NCBI GenBank assembly: GCA_963799425.1
Contig: CAWCXA010000006.1
Span: 1-64,000, forward strand
Direction of reading: 5' to 3'
Source: CAVWSM01 sp963799425
GTDB lineage: Bacteria; Actinomycetota; Actinomycetes; Jiangellales; Jiangellaceae
DNA: 64,000 nt
Part shown: positions 51,051 through 58,971 of the stretch, in pieces
Position numbering within the stretch: position 1 is the stretch's first letter
How the letters are laid out: the number at the start of each line of letters is the position of its first letter
The notes under the pieces: model-generated
What the model was told of the DNA's origin: nothing
The model's input: only the letters and a program-made list of their open reading frames with translations
Database searches by the model: none
Made by a program: the position numbers and the translations under genes

Positions 51051-52034
51051 GTGAGCAACCTCGAAACCCGGCCGGAGGAGACTGCCTGCGGCGGTCTCGA
51101 AGAGGCAGCCCCCAGTCCGGTCCTCGAGCTCCTGGTTCCCCGGGACGTGCCACTGGGTGGGGTGCGCGCGATGCGAGTGCGGCGGACCCTGCCGCATCGG
51201 GATCTCCGCATGGTGGGGCCGTGGTGCTTCGTCGACTATTACGGCCCCGACCGTGTTGCCGGGACGGCAGGCATGCAGGTGCCGCCGCATCCGCATTTCG
51301 GCCTGCAGACTGTCAGCTGGCTGCTCGAGGGTGACGTGCTGCACCGCGACAGCGTCGGCTCCGAGCAGCTGATCCGCCCCGGCGAGCTCAACCTCATGAC
51401 TGCAGGCTGGGGGATCGCGCACTCCGAGGAGTCACCACCAACCCACGCGCCAGTGCTGCACGGCGTCCAGCTCTGGGTCGCTCTGCCTGACGAGAGCCGC
51501 AACGGTGACGCCGGGTTCGAGCATCACCCCACGCTCCCGACGATTACCAGCCGTGGTGCTGCCGTGACAGTAATCATGGGCGAGCTGGCCGGGACGGCCT
51601 CTCCCGCACGTACCTTCTCGCCGCTTGTCGGGGCCGACATACAGCTCGACGCCAACGCCCAGCTGGAGATCCCGCTCAACCCCGAGTTCGAGCATGCAGT
51701 TCTGGCTGTGACCGATGGCATCGAGGTGCAGCAGACACGCGTGGAGCGCAGCGCGATGCTCTACCTCGGCGCTGGACGCGACGCGGTGACGATCAACGCC
51801 CGCGCGGTGCCGGGAAGGGCACTCCTGCTCGGCGGCGAGCCGTTTGCCGAGGAGCTCCTCATGTGGTGGAACTTCGTCGGCCGCAGCCACGAAGAGATCG
51901 TTGCCGCCCGCGTCGCGTGGCAGGCGGGTGAACGATTCGGCGCTGTTGCCGCGTACGACGGCGACCGCCTGGCTGCGCCAGAGCTGCCCACCACGACGCT
52001 CAAGCCAAGACCGCGCCGCCGCCGACCTACGTGA
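51051..52034 (+). CDS. Pirin-family protein
   Basis: This is a 327-residue bicupin. The pirin metal motif is seen in PPHPHFGLQTVSWLLEG (His-x-His, then Glu after the beta turn) and AGWGIAHSEE. Pirins include quercetinases and regulators of central metabolism; the role here is open. GTG 51051 follows TAGGGT (51038-51043) by 7 bases, so it may have its own leaderless promoter although it lies close behind the ERCC4-Lsr2 gene. It overlaps the xth stop by 8 bases on the other strand. Confidence 0.88.
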   Translation: MSNLETRPEETACGGLEEAAPSPVLELLVPRDVPLGGVRAMRVRRTLPHRDLRMVGPWCFVDYYGPDRVAGTAGMQVPPHPHFGLQTVSWLLEGDVLHRDSVGSEQLIRPGELNLMTAGWGIAHSEESPPTHAPVLHGVQLWVALPDESRNGDAGFEHHPTLPTITSRGAAVTVIMGELAGTASPARTFSPLVGADIQLDANAQLEIPLNPEFEHAVLAVTDGIEVQQTRVERSAMLYLGAGRDAVTINARAVPGRALLLGGEPFAEELLMWWNFVGRSHEEIVAARVAWQAGERFGAVAAYDGDRLAAPELPTTTLKPRPRRRRPT

Positions 52035-52800
52035 GGTCGACGATGACAGGGGCGTGATCCGACGGCCCCTTGCCCTTGCGGGTCTCGCGGTCGACCCATG
52101 CATCCGGCTGACGAGCCACAACTGCGTCGGACACGTACACCAGGTCGATGCGCATCCCCATGTCCTTGTGGAACATCCCTGCGCGGTAGTCCCAATAGGT
52201 GAACGGGTTGGGACCCTTGCCCGGTCGTGGGATCAGGTCGGTGAGCCCGAGCGCGCGCAGCGACTCGACCTGCTCGCGCTCGGCCGGCGTCACGTGGGTC
52301 GCTCCGACGAACGCTGCCGGGTCCCAGACGTCGCTGTCGCTGGGTGCGACGTTGAAGTCGCCACAGACGACATAAGCGGGGTTGTCGGCCAGCTCCAGCC
52401 GCGTCGTCGCCACGAGCGAGTGGAGCCACGCCAGCTTGTAGGCGTAGTGCGGGCTGTCCGGCGTACGTCCGTTGGGTACGTAGACACTGCGGACCCGCAC
52501 GCCGCCACACGTCGCGGCGACCGCCCGCGCCTCAGGATCCGGGAAGCCCGGCTCTTCGTCGAGACCGAGCCGAACGTCGTCAAGGCCGACGCGCGACACG
52601 ATGGCGACACCGTTCCATCGGCCCGAGGTATTGAGGGCGACGTCGTAGCCCAGCTCACGTACGGAGTCTGTGGGGAACCCGTCCTCGGTCGACTTGAGCT
52701 CCTGCAGACAGGCGACGTCGGGCTTGCGCGTGTCAAGCCACTCGAGCAGCCGGGGAAGCCGCGCTATGACGGAGTTGACGTTCCAGGTTGCCAAACGCAT
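52027..52800 (-). CDS. xth: Exodeoxyribonuclease III (AP endonuclease)
   Basis: This is a 257-residue exonuclease III/AP endonuclease of base-excision repair. The motifs are TWNVNSV, the metal glutamate in LQELKST, YVPNGR, GDFNVAP and the C-terminal SDHAP with the catalytic histidine. The ATG at 52800 follows TACGTT (minus strand, 52807-52812) by 6 bases, indicating a leaderless mRNA. In mycobacteria xthA is a LexA-independent damage gene, but the TGTCR element is not present upstream here. Confidence 0.94.
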   Translation of the reverse strand: MRLATWNVNSVIARLPRLLEWLDTRKPDVACLQELKSTEDGFPTDSVRELGYDVALNTSGRWNGVAIVSRVGLDDVRLGLDEEPGFPDPEARAVAATCGGVRVRSVYVPNGRTPDSPHYAYKLAWLHSLVATTRLELADNPAYVVCGDFNVAPSDSDVWDPAAFVGATHVTPAEREQVESLRALGLTDLIPRPGKGPNPFTYWDYRAGMFHKDMGMRIDLVYVSDAVVARQPDAWVDRETRKGKGPSDHAPVIVDLT

Positions 52801-52869
52801 AGCCAGAACGTACGCGAAGGCTGGGCGCGCTACAGCCGAGAACCTGCGTACTCCGAGACCGATTTGCCA

Positions 52870-53127
52870 TCATGTCGAGAACGGGTGGTAGAAGGCGTGC
52901 ATCGCTTCTCGCCCTGTCGTCGGGAAGAAAAGGAAACGGGCATCCTCGCGCCGGTCCTCGACCTTGACGCAGAACTCATCGCCGCGCTCGCCGTGATTCC
53001 AGAACAGGTCGACGACGAGCCCGCCACTCTCCCGATGGCCGAAATGGTCACCCGCGGTCATCACTTGCTCCACTTCCAGGAGCGGTTGGCCAGCGATCTC
53101 AGATTGAACTGACGTTTGCGTGGTCAT
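52870..53127 (-). CDS. Conserved small hypothetical protein
   Basis: This is an 85-residue protein of unknown function from ATG 53127. It has a central beta-rich stretch GLVVDLFWNHGERGDEFCVKVED and ends GREAMHAFYHPFST. Similar short proteins occur in several actinobacteria as I recall, without known function. It is upstream of xth on the same strand with a 69-base gap. Codon use looks like a real gene. Confidence 0.6.
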   Translation of the reverse strand: MTTQTSVQSEIAGQPLLEVEQVMTAGDHFGHRESGGLVVDLFWNHGERGDEFCVKVEDRREDARFLFFPTTGREAMHAFYHPFST

Positions 53128-53146
53128 GTAACTGATCATGCTCGCG

Positions 53147-53163
53147 TGCGGCACGGCGCCGCA
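53147..53163. terminator. Small hairpin between the 85-residue ORF and the sucrase-like gene
   Basis: TGCGGC-ACGGC-GCCGCA, a 6-base stem with a 5-base loop in the 125-base gap after the sucrase/ferredoxin-like stop. Possible terminator of that gene. Confidence 0.35.
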
Positions 53164-53252
53164 TCGTGGACGCCCCCGGACCCGACCCGCAACGTTCGGT
53201 CACCCACCACTAGTGGAAAGCCCGGAGAAGGGGAGGGGAGGCGATGATCCTG

Positions 53253-54218
53253 TCAGGCAGCCGACGTGGCGCGCACCCGCACCGAGAGCGCAACTATCGA
53301 CGTGCCCGCTCCGATGTGCGTGCATCGCGTGTGCTGGATGCCTGGTCGGCCAGCGCGGCCGAGACGGACCTGCCAGACCGCGTCGGGCGTGGAGACCTCG
53401 ATCGCCGCTTCGGCCCCGTCGATCGAGGTTGGGCCGCACCTGACGTCGTCACGGGCCTTGATGCCGGTTCCCCGGCGCACCGCGTGCTCAGCCGCCTGCT
53501 GCCAGATGTCATACCCGGCGCGTCCCCGAAGGTGCTCGTAGGCCACGTCGCCGTGCACAGCGGCGGCCGCCACCTTCGCCGCGGCAGCGGGGTCCAGCCG
53601 CCCGTGGTACTCGGCCCAGGGCAGCACCGCCACATTGCCGGCGAACCGGTCGCCGCCCAGGTGGCTGCACTCCCACACGAGTCCCGGGTGTCGCGCAGCC
53701 AACGACTCGGCGAGCGGGCGACCCTCCACGGCGCAGCACATGTCCTTGGTGCCGTGCGTGCAGACGAGCAGCAGCGGGTCATGCACCGGGGTGCCGTGCC
53801 CGGGCCGTCCAGCCACCACGGCGGCAAGGTCAAGGCGGGCGAGATCGGCCAGATCGTGCACCTCGACTCGCTCCAACCACTCGGCGCCGACCCGGCTCGA
53901 CGCCAGGAACACCGTCCGCGGTGCGCCCGGCTGGCGGGGGTGCCGTCCGGTTCGACGCAGGAGCATCGGTCGCAAGCCAGCTGCGCGGGCCCGAGTGACG
54001 GCGGCCTGTGCAGCGGCGGGGAGCGCCGCGAGCACGTGTTCGACCGCGTCCCGGCCCCAGGCGCCTTCGTGCTCGATCAGCAGCCACGCAGTATGCGGCG
54101 GTGTGGTGCCGGCCAGGGGCTCATCGAGCTCTCGGGACAAGACAGAACAGCCGGGCGCCGGGCCGCAGGCAGCCGCCGGGTCGCACACGTCCACCGAGGT
54201 GGCGGCGACGGCGGTCAT
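53253..54218 (-). CDS. Sucrase/ferredoxin-like protein
   Basis: This is a 321-residue protein of the sucrase/ferredoxin-like family, related to thioredoxin-fold iron-sulfur ferredoxins. The family core is CTHGTKDMCCAVEGRPLA followed by ECSHLGGDRFAGN. Additional cysteines near the N-terminus (CDPAAACGPAPGC) may add to cluster binding. An iron box lies 38 bases upstream of its ATG, so it is probably repressed by iron through an IdeR/DmdR protein. In actinobacteria such genes often sit with siderophore genes; none are here. Confidence 0.85.
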   Translation of the reverse strand: MTAVAATSVDVCDPAAACGPAPGCSVLSRELDEPLAGTTPPHTAWLLIEHEGAWGRDAVEHVLAALPAAAQAAVTRARAAGLRPMLLRRTGRHPRQPGAPRTVFLASSRVGAEWLERVEVHDLADLARLDLAAVVAGRPGHGTPVHDPLLLVCTHGTKDMCCAVEGRPLAESLAARHPGLVWECSHLGGDRFAGNVAVLPWAEYHGRLDPAAAAKVAAAAVHGDVAYEHLRGRAGYDIWQQAAEHAVRRGTGIKARDDVRCGPTSIDGAEAAIEVSTPDAVWQVRLGRAGRPGIQHTRCTHIGAGTSIVALSVRVRATSAA

Positions 54219-54255
54219 TCGGGCTGCGTCCGATCCTCGAACGTCGGAATTGTGT

Positions 54256-54274
54256 TTAGGTGAGCCTAACCTAC
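54256..54274. promoter_or_regulatory. IdeR/DmdR iron box
   Basis: TTAGGTGAGCCTAACCTAC matches the DtxR-family box TTAGGTTAGSCTAACCTAA at 17 of 19 positions. It lies between the divergent sucrase/ferredoxin-like gene (38 bases) and the DUF72 gene (37 bases). Iron-loaded IdeR would repress the sucrase-like gene and perhaps DUF72. Confidence 0.8.
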
Positions 54275-54310
54275 GGCGACGGCTTCACGGATGCGGATGT
54301 GACCTAAGCC

Positions 54311-55207
54311 ATGTCCGGGCACGATCTCGACATGGCGCACGCGCAGGGCGACGTCCGGATCGGGATCTCTGGCTGGACCTATCCACCGTGGCGGGGGGTG
54401 TTCTACCCGAAAGGGCTGCCGCACCGGCAGGAGCTCGGGTACGCCGCCGAACGGCTTACCTCGATCGAGATCAACGGGTCGTTCTACGCCCTACAGCGCC
54501 CGTCGAGCTATCGGTCCTGGCACGACCAGACCCCCGACGGCTTCGTCTTCGCCGTGAAGGGCGGGCGGTTCATCACCCACATGAAGAAGCTGGCCGACGT
54601 CGAGATACCCATGGCCAATTTCTTCGCCTCAGGGCTGCTGGCGTTGGGCGGCAAGCTGGGGCCGGTCCTGTGGCAGCTGCCGCCGACCCTGGGGTACGAC
54701 CGTGCGCGCCTGGACGCGTTTCTGGGCCAGCTCCCACGCACGACGGGCCAGGCTGCCGAGCTCGCTCGCCGCCATGACCAGCGGATGACCGACCGGTCCT
54801 GGACCGAGACCGACGCGGAGCGGCCAATGCGGCATGCCGTGGAGGTGCGGCACCGGAGCTTCGAGGACCCTGACTTCGTGGATCTGCTGCGGACCCACGG
54901 TGTCGCGCTCGTCGTGGCCGACGCCGCCGGGCGCTGGCCACGAATGTTCGACGTGACCTCGGACTTCGTCTATGTACGGCTGCACGGCGAGAAGGAGCTG
55001 TATGTCAGCGGCTACGACGACGCCGCCCTGGACTCGTGGGCCGAGCGGATCCGCGCATGGCGCTCCGGGTCTCAGCCACCGCCAGGCCGCACGGTCGCCG
55101 CACCCGCCGAAAACCGGCCGCGGGACGTGTTCGCCTACTTCGACAACGACGTCAAGGTCCGGGCGCCGTACGACGCCATGGCGCTGATCCGTACGCTCGG
55201 GGCGTGA
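54311..55207 (+). CDS. DUF72 family protein
   Basis: This is a 298-residue TIM-barrel protein of the DUF72/YecE family, of unknown function. The family start IGISGWTYPPWRGVFYPKGL is clear, as are SIEINGSFYALQRPSSYRSW and the C-terminal DVFAYFDNDVKV. ATG 54311 or 54332 may be used. It lies across from the iron box but the ribosome site is weak. It overlaps the DUF3817 gene by four bases. Confidence 0.85.
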   Translation: MSGHDLDMAHAQGDVRIGISGWTYPPWRGVFYPKGLPHRQELGYAAERLTSIEINGSFYALQRPSSYRSWHDQTPDGFVFAVKGGRFITHMKKLADVEIPMANFFASGLLALGGKLGPVLWQLPPTLGYDRARLDAFLGQLPRTTGQAAELARRHDQRMTDRSWTETDAERPMRHAVEVRHRSFEDPDFVDLLRTHGVALVVADAAGRWPRMFDVTSDFVYVRLHGEKELYVSGYDDAALDSWAERIRAWRSGSQPPPGRTVAAPAENRPRDVFAYFDNDVKVRAPYDAMALIRTLGA

Positions 55208-55539
55208 AACCTGGCCTGCTCCTGACCTTCCGGATCCTCGCGTACACGACCGGCGTGTGGCTCATCCTGCTGCTGCTCGCGATGGTCAACAAGTACGCCT
55301 TCGAGGGCGACAGCGTTCTGACTCGGGTAGTTGCCACGGCCCATGGCTGGATCTACTTCGCCTACGTGGTCAGCGCGTTCCTCGTCGCGCAGCGGCTGCG
55401 CTGGAGCGCCTGGCGCACGGTTGCCCTGCTCCTCGCGGGCACGATCCCGTTCATGTCCTTCGTGGCCGAGCGCAAGGTGATGGCCGATGTGCACCACACC
55501 AGTCAGGCGACCGGCGCGTCGTCCTCCACGGGCGCCTGA
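55204..55539 (+). CDS. DUF3817 membrane protein
   Basis: This is a 111-residue protein of the DUF3817 family with three to four hydrophobic helices (ILAYTTGVWLILLLLAMV, HGWIYFAYVVSAFLVAQRL, TVALLLAGTIPFMSFVAE) and the charged FVAERKVM motif after them. The function is unknown. GTG 55204 overlaps the DUF72 stop (GTGA). Its 3' end overlaps the convergent SURF1 gene by 37 bases. Confidence 0.8.
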   Translation: MKPGLLLTFRILAYTTGVWLILLLLAMVNKYAFEGDSVLTRVVATAHGWIYFAYVVSAFLVAQRLRWSAWRTVALLLAGTIPFMSFVAERKVMADVHHTSQATGASSSTGA

Positions 55540-56279
55540 GCTGCTGTGCGGCGCGCGGAACGCGCGGCGTTGCGGGCCAGCAGGAGCCAGAAGACGACAC
55601 CAGCCGCTGCGAAGACCCACCACTGCGCCCAGTAGGACAGGTGCTGCCACAGGCTCACCCCTCCCTGCGGCGCCGCGACATCGACCGGCACGGGAGTCAG
55701 GGCTGACTCCGTCGGCTCCGTGAGCAGGAGGTAGCCGCCGTACGAGCTCTCATCGGCCAGCCCAAGCTCGTCATCGGCCTCCGGGCTGCCGAGGTAGGCG
55801 AGCTCGCCGTCGTCAAGGTTGGCCGTCGCGCCGAGCGTGGCGTCGCCCTCGTCTTCGAAAGACAGCACAATCCCGACGAGGTCGGTCTCACCCGACGGCG
55901 CGCGCAGCGCGGTCTCGCTGACCTCGTCGACCCACCCGCGAACAACCGGAACCGTCGACCCGTCGGCGGTCTCCAGGGAGGTCACGACCCACGCGCCCAT
56001 CGTGCGGTCCAGGACGCGGCCCGGGATCGTTGCCTGTGCGTCGGCGTCGAAGCGGCCGCTGACGGCAACCTGCCGCGCCTCCGCCGCCCCGGGCAGGTCC
56101 GCACCAGGCTGGGCCAGGGACTCCAACGGAACGGGCGAGGCCGCCAGCCGGTCGTCGCGGTCACGCTGGTCCCGGAACCGGTCGAGCTGCCACGACCCCA
56201 GCCAGATCATGCCCGCGATCACCGCGAGAGCCAGCGCATGCAGCGCCAGCCAGCGTGGCGTGAGGAGCGTCCGGGGCAC
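55503..56279 (-). CDS. SURF1-family protein
   Basis: This is a 258-residue SURF1-like membrane protein, a factor for cytochrome c oxidase assembly. One helix is at the N-terminus (LHALALAVIAGMIWLGSWQL, with the conserved WLGxWQLxR), one near the C-terminus (WWVFAAAGVVFWLLLARN), with an outer domain between (PVVRGWVD). GTG 56279 follows TAGCCT (minus strand, 56286-56291) by 6 bases, so it is probably leaderless. It converges with the DUF3817 gene, overlapping by 37 bases. Confidence 0.87.
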   Translation of the reverse strand: MPRTLLTPRWLALHALALAVIAGMIWLGSWQLDRFRDQRDRDDRLAASPVPLESLAQPGADLPGAAEARQVAVSGRFDADAQATIPGRVLDRTMGAWVVTSLETADGSTVPVVRGWVDEVSETALRAPSGETDLVGIVLSFEDEGDATLGATANLDDGELAYLGSPEADDELGLADESSYGGYLLLTEPTESALTPVPVDVAAPQGGVSLWQHLSYWAQWWVFAAAGVVFWLLLARNAARSARRTAAQAPVEDDAPVA

Positions 56280-56344
56280 GCGTCGAGGCTAGTCGTTCCC
56301 CGCAGCGCTGCCACGCGCCGGCGCCGAGCAGGCGGTTATCGACT

Positions 56345-56404
56345 GCCGAGCATGTGGTTGACGGCCGAAACCGCGCCGGAACGGGCGCCAACCGCATGGT
56401 CGGC
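56345..56404. repeat. Intergenic palindromic repeat, copy C
   Basis: GCCGAGCATGTGGTTGACG (56345-56363) and CGCCAACCGCATGGTCGGC (56386-56404) pair at 16 of 19 positions around a 22-base centre that includes CCGAAACCGCGCC. The core CATGYGGTTGRCG is shared with copies A and B. It lies between SURF1 and OsmC, which are both on the minus strand. Confidence 0.7.
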
Positions 56405-56410
56405 GGGGAA

Positions 56411-56854
56411 TCAGTCGACCCGGTGCTGGAAGACCGGCTCGCCACCCTCACCGACGAACGCGTCGACATTGGCGCTCTCGTCGATCGCGATGCTGACCGT
56501 GCAGGTGCGCTCGTGCGTGAGCCGGATCGCATTGCCGAGCATCTCGTCCGGGACCGGCCCGTCGGCGGTGTCGACTGCGTAGCGCACGGTGATCTGCCGC
56601 AGCTTGTTGCTCTGCGGCGCCGTCAGGTCGCCGGCCAGCTCAATCTCCATGAGGACGGGCTCACCGGCGCGCCGCGTCACGAACCGCTCGACGCCGAAGC
56701 CAGCACAGCCGCCGAGCGCCGCGAGGAGCAGCTCGACCGGGGAGAACGCGCCCGGTGTGCCCTTGCTCGCCATGGTCACGGTGGCCCCGCTGCTGGCGGT
56801 TGCGACATACGTGTAGCGACCGCTCCGTCGGACGCTGCCGGTGTAGTCGGCCAT
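56411..56854 (-). CDS. OsmC-family protein
   Basis: This is a 147-residue protein of the OsmC/Ohr superfamily (thiol peroxidases and relatives). GAFSPVELLLAALGGCAGFG carries the first catalytic cysteine. The second expected cysteine lies in HERTCTVS near residue 118. ATG 56854 overlaps the ptrB stop by one base (TGATG), so translation is coupled. It is last of recQ-ptrB-osmC. Confidence 0.86.
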   Translation of the reverse strand: MADYTGSVRRSGRYTYVATASSGATVTMASKGTPGAFSPVELLLAALGGCAGFGVERFVTRRAGEPVLMEIELAGDLTAPQSNKLRQITVRYAVDTADGPVPDEMLGNAIRLTHERTCTVSIAIDESANVDAFVGEGGEPVFQHRVD

Positions 56855-58962
56855 CACGCGGACTCCGCCAGCCCCAGCGTGTCGAGGATCCACGCCACCA
56901 CGAATGCCTCCTCGCGCCATGCTTCGTACCGCCCACTGCGGCCGCCGTGGCCGGCGCTCATCTCCGTCTTGAGCAGCACCGTGTCGGCGCCGCGCGCTGT
57001 CGAGCGCAGGCGAGCCACCCACTTGGCCGGCTCGTGGAACAGCACCCGCGTGTCGTTGAGCCCGGTCATGGCGAGGATCGACGGATAGCCGACCGGCTCG
57101 ACATTCTCATAGGGCGCGTAGGACTTCATGTAGGCGTAGACCTCGGCGCTCTCCAGGGGGTTGCCCCACTCCTCCCACTCGGTGACGGTGAGCGGCAGCG
57201 ATGGGTCGAGGATCGAGTTGAGTGGATCGACGAACGGAACCTGCGCGACGATGCCGCGGAACGCGTCGGGCGCGAGGTTTGCCACCGCGCCCATGAGCAG
57301 TCCGCCCGCGCTGCCGCCACGTGCGATCAGCCGGTCAGCGCTCGTCCAACCCTCCGACACGAGATGCCTTGCGCCGGCAATGAAGTCGGTGAACGTGTTG
57401 CGTTTGTGCAGCAGCTTGCCCTCGTCGTACCAGCGGCGGCCCATCTCGCCGCCACCGCGGATGTGGGCGATGGCAAACACCAGTCCGCGGTCGAGCAGAG
57501 ACAGCCGCGCCGCCGAGAACCATGGATCCATGCTCGCCTCGTAGGCCCCGTAGCCGTAGAGCACCATCGGCGCCGACCCGTCGCGGGGCGTGCCGGCGCG
57601 ACTGACGATGGAGATGGGCACGCGCGTGCCGTCGTCGGCCGCCGCCCACTCGCGGTGCTGCTCGTAGGAGCTCGGATCGTAGCCACCAAGCACTGGCGTC
57701 TGCTTGAGCAATGTCAGCTCGCCGGTGGTCACCTCGGTCTCGTAGACCGAGCCGGGCGTCACAAGCGACGTGTAGCCGAATCGGTAGGACGTGGTGTCGT
57801 ACTCAGGATTGCTACCGCCGCCCACCGTGTAGAGAGGCTCCGGAAAGGTGATCTCTCGCGCCGAACCGTCCTGCAGCACCCGCAGCCCGGTGAGACCGTC
57901 GCGACGATGAGAAACGACCAGATGGTCGGCGAACGCGTCGACATCGAGCAGCCGGGTGTCGTCGCGGTGCGGCACCAGTGCGGTCCACCGCGACGGGTCA
58001 GGCACGGGCGCTTCGGCCAGCTCGAAGTTGAGCGCGCCGTCGTTGTGCAGCACGAGAAAGCGGTCACCCTGATGCTCCACGGAGTATTCGACGCCCTGCC
58101 GGCGCTCCCGGAAGACCCACGGCTCAGCGCCGGGCGTCGACGCGTCCAGGAGCCGCACCTCTGACGTGACCTTGCTGCCGGCCTCGATGACGATGAAGCG
58201 CTCACTGCGCGTGAGTCCGACGCCGACCCAGAATCGCTCGTCGGCCTCCTCGTAGACCAGCTGGTCGCTCTCGACGGTCGTGCCGACGCGGTGTCTCCAG
58301 ACACGGAAGGGTCGCCACGCGTCGTCGACGGTGATGTAGAAGAGCGTCGAGCCGTCCAGCGACCACGACGAGCCATAGAACGTGTCGGCGATCTCGTCAG
58401 GCAGGTCGCTCCCGGTCGTCAGGTCGCGCACGCGGAGCACAAAGCGCTCGTTGCCGACATGGTCAGTGGAGTAGGCGAGCAGCCGGCCGTCGGGGGTGAC
58501 ATCGAAGTTGCCGAGGCTGAAGAACTGCGAGTCAGCGGCGGCGGCGTTTTCGTCGAGCAGCACCTGCTCGTCCGGCAGCGGGGTGCCGTCGTCCGTGCGG
58601 GGCGGCGTGTCCTGGCCGGTCACATAGGGCGCGCGGCAATGGATGGCGTACTGCTGGCCCTCGACTGTCCGCGAGTAGTACCACCACTGGCCCTTGCGTT
58701 GCGGCACCGACAGGTCGGTCTCCTGGGTGCGGGTTTTGATCTCGGTGAAGACCTGCTCGCGGAGCCTGCCCAGGTGAGCAGTGCGCGCCTGCGTGTAGGC
58801 GTTCTCCGCCTCGAGATAGCCGATGGTCTCGGGGTCTTGGGCGTTGCGCAGCCAGGCATAGTCGTCGACCACGTCGTCGCCGTGGTGGCTGCGGGTGGTT
58901 GGGATCCGCTTGGCGATTGGTGGCGCGGTCGCGTGGGCCGGGGCAGCGGCGGTGTCGGACAT
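56854..58962 (-). CDS. ptrB: Oligopeptidase B
   Basis: This is a 702-residue S9A oligopeptidase that cleaves short peptides after basic residues. Residues 1-400 form the beta-propeller (HHGDDVVDDYAWLRNAQDP near the start). The catalytic triad is Ser in GGSAGGLL, Asp in GLNDTRV and His in SAGHGGRSGR. ATG 58962 follows TAGGTT (minus strand, 58969-58974) by 6 bases, suggesting an extra leaderless promoter inside the 3' end of recQ, 9 bases away. Confidence 0.93.
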   Translation of the reverse strand: MSDTAAAPAHATAPPIAKRIPTTRSHHGDDVVDDYAWLRNAQDPETIGYLEAENAYTQARTAHLGRLREQVFTEIKTRTQETDLSVPQRKGQWWYYSRTVEGQQYAIHCRAPYVTGQDTPPRTDDGTPLPDEQVLLDENAAAADSQFFSLGNFDVTPDGRLLAYSTDHVGNERFVLRVRDLTTGSDLPDEIADTFYGSSWSLDGSTLFYITVDDAWRPFRVWRHRVGTTVESDQLVYEEADERFWVGVGLTRSERFIVIEAGSKVTSEVRLLDASTPGAEPWVFRERRQGVEYSVEHQGDRFLVLHNDGALNFELAEAPVPDPSRWTALVPHRDDTRLLDVDAFADHLVVSHRRDGLTGLRVLQDGSAREITFPEPLYTVGGGSNPEYDTTSYRFGYTSLVTPGSVYETEVTTGELTLLKQTPVLGGYDPSSYEQHREWAAADDGTRVPISIVSRAGTPRDGSAPMVLYGYGAYEASMDPWFSAARLSLLDRGLVFAIAHIRGGGEMGRRWYDEGKLLHKRNTFTDFIAGARHLVSEGWTSADRLIARGGSAGGLLMGAVANLAPDAFRGIVAQVPFVDPLNSILDPSLPLTVTEWEEWGNPLESAEVYAYMKSYAPYENVEPVGYPSILAMTGLNDTRVLFHEPAKWVARLRSTARGADTVLLKTEMSAGHGGRSGRYEAWREEAFVVAWILDTLGLAESA

Positions 58963-58971
58963 GGCCCGAAC

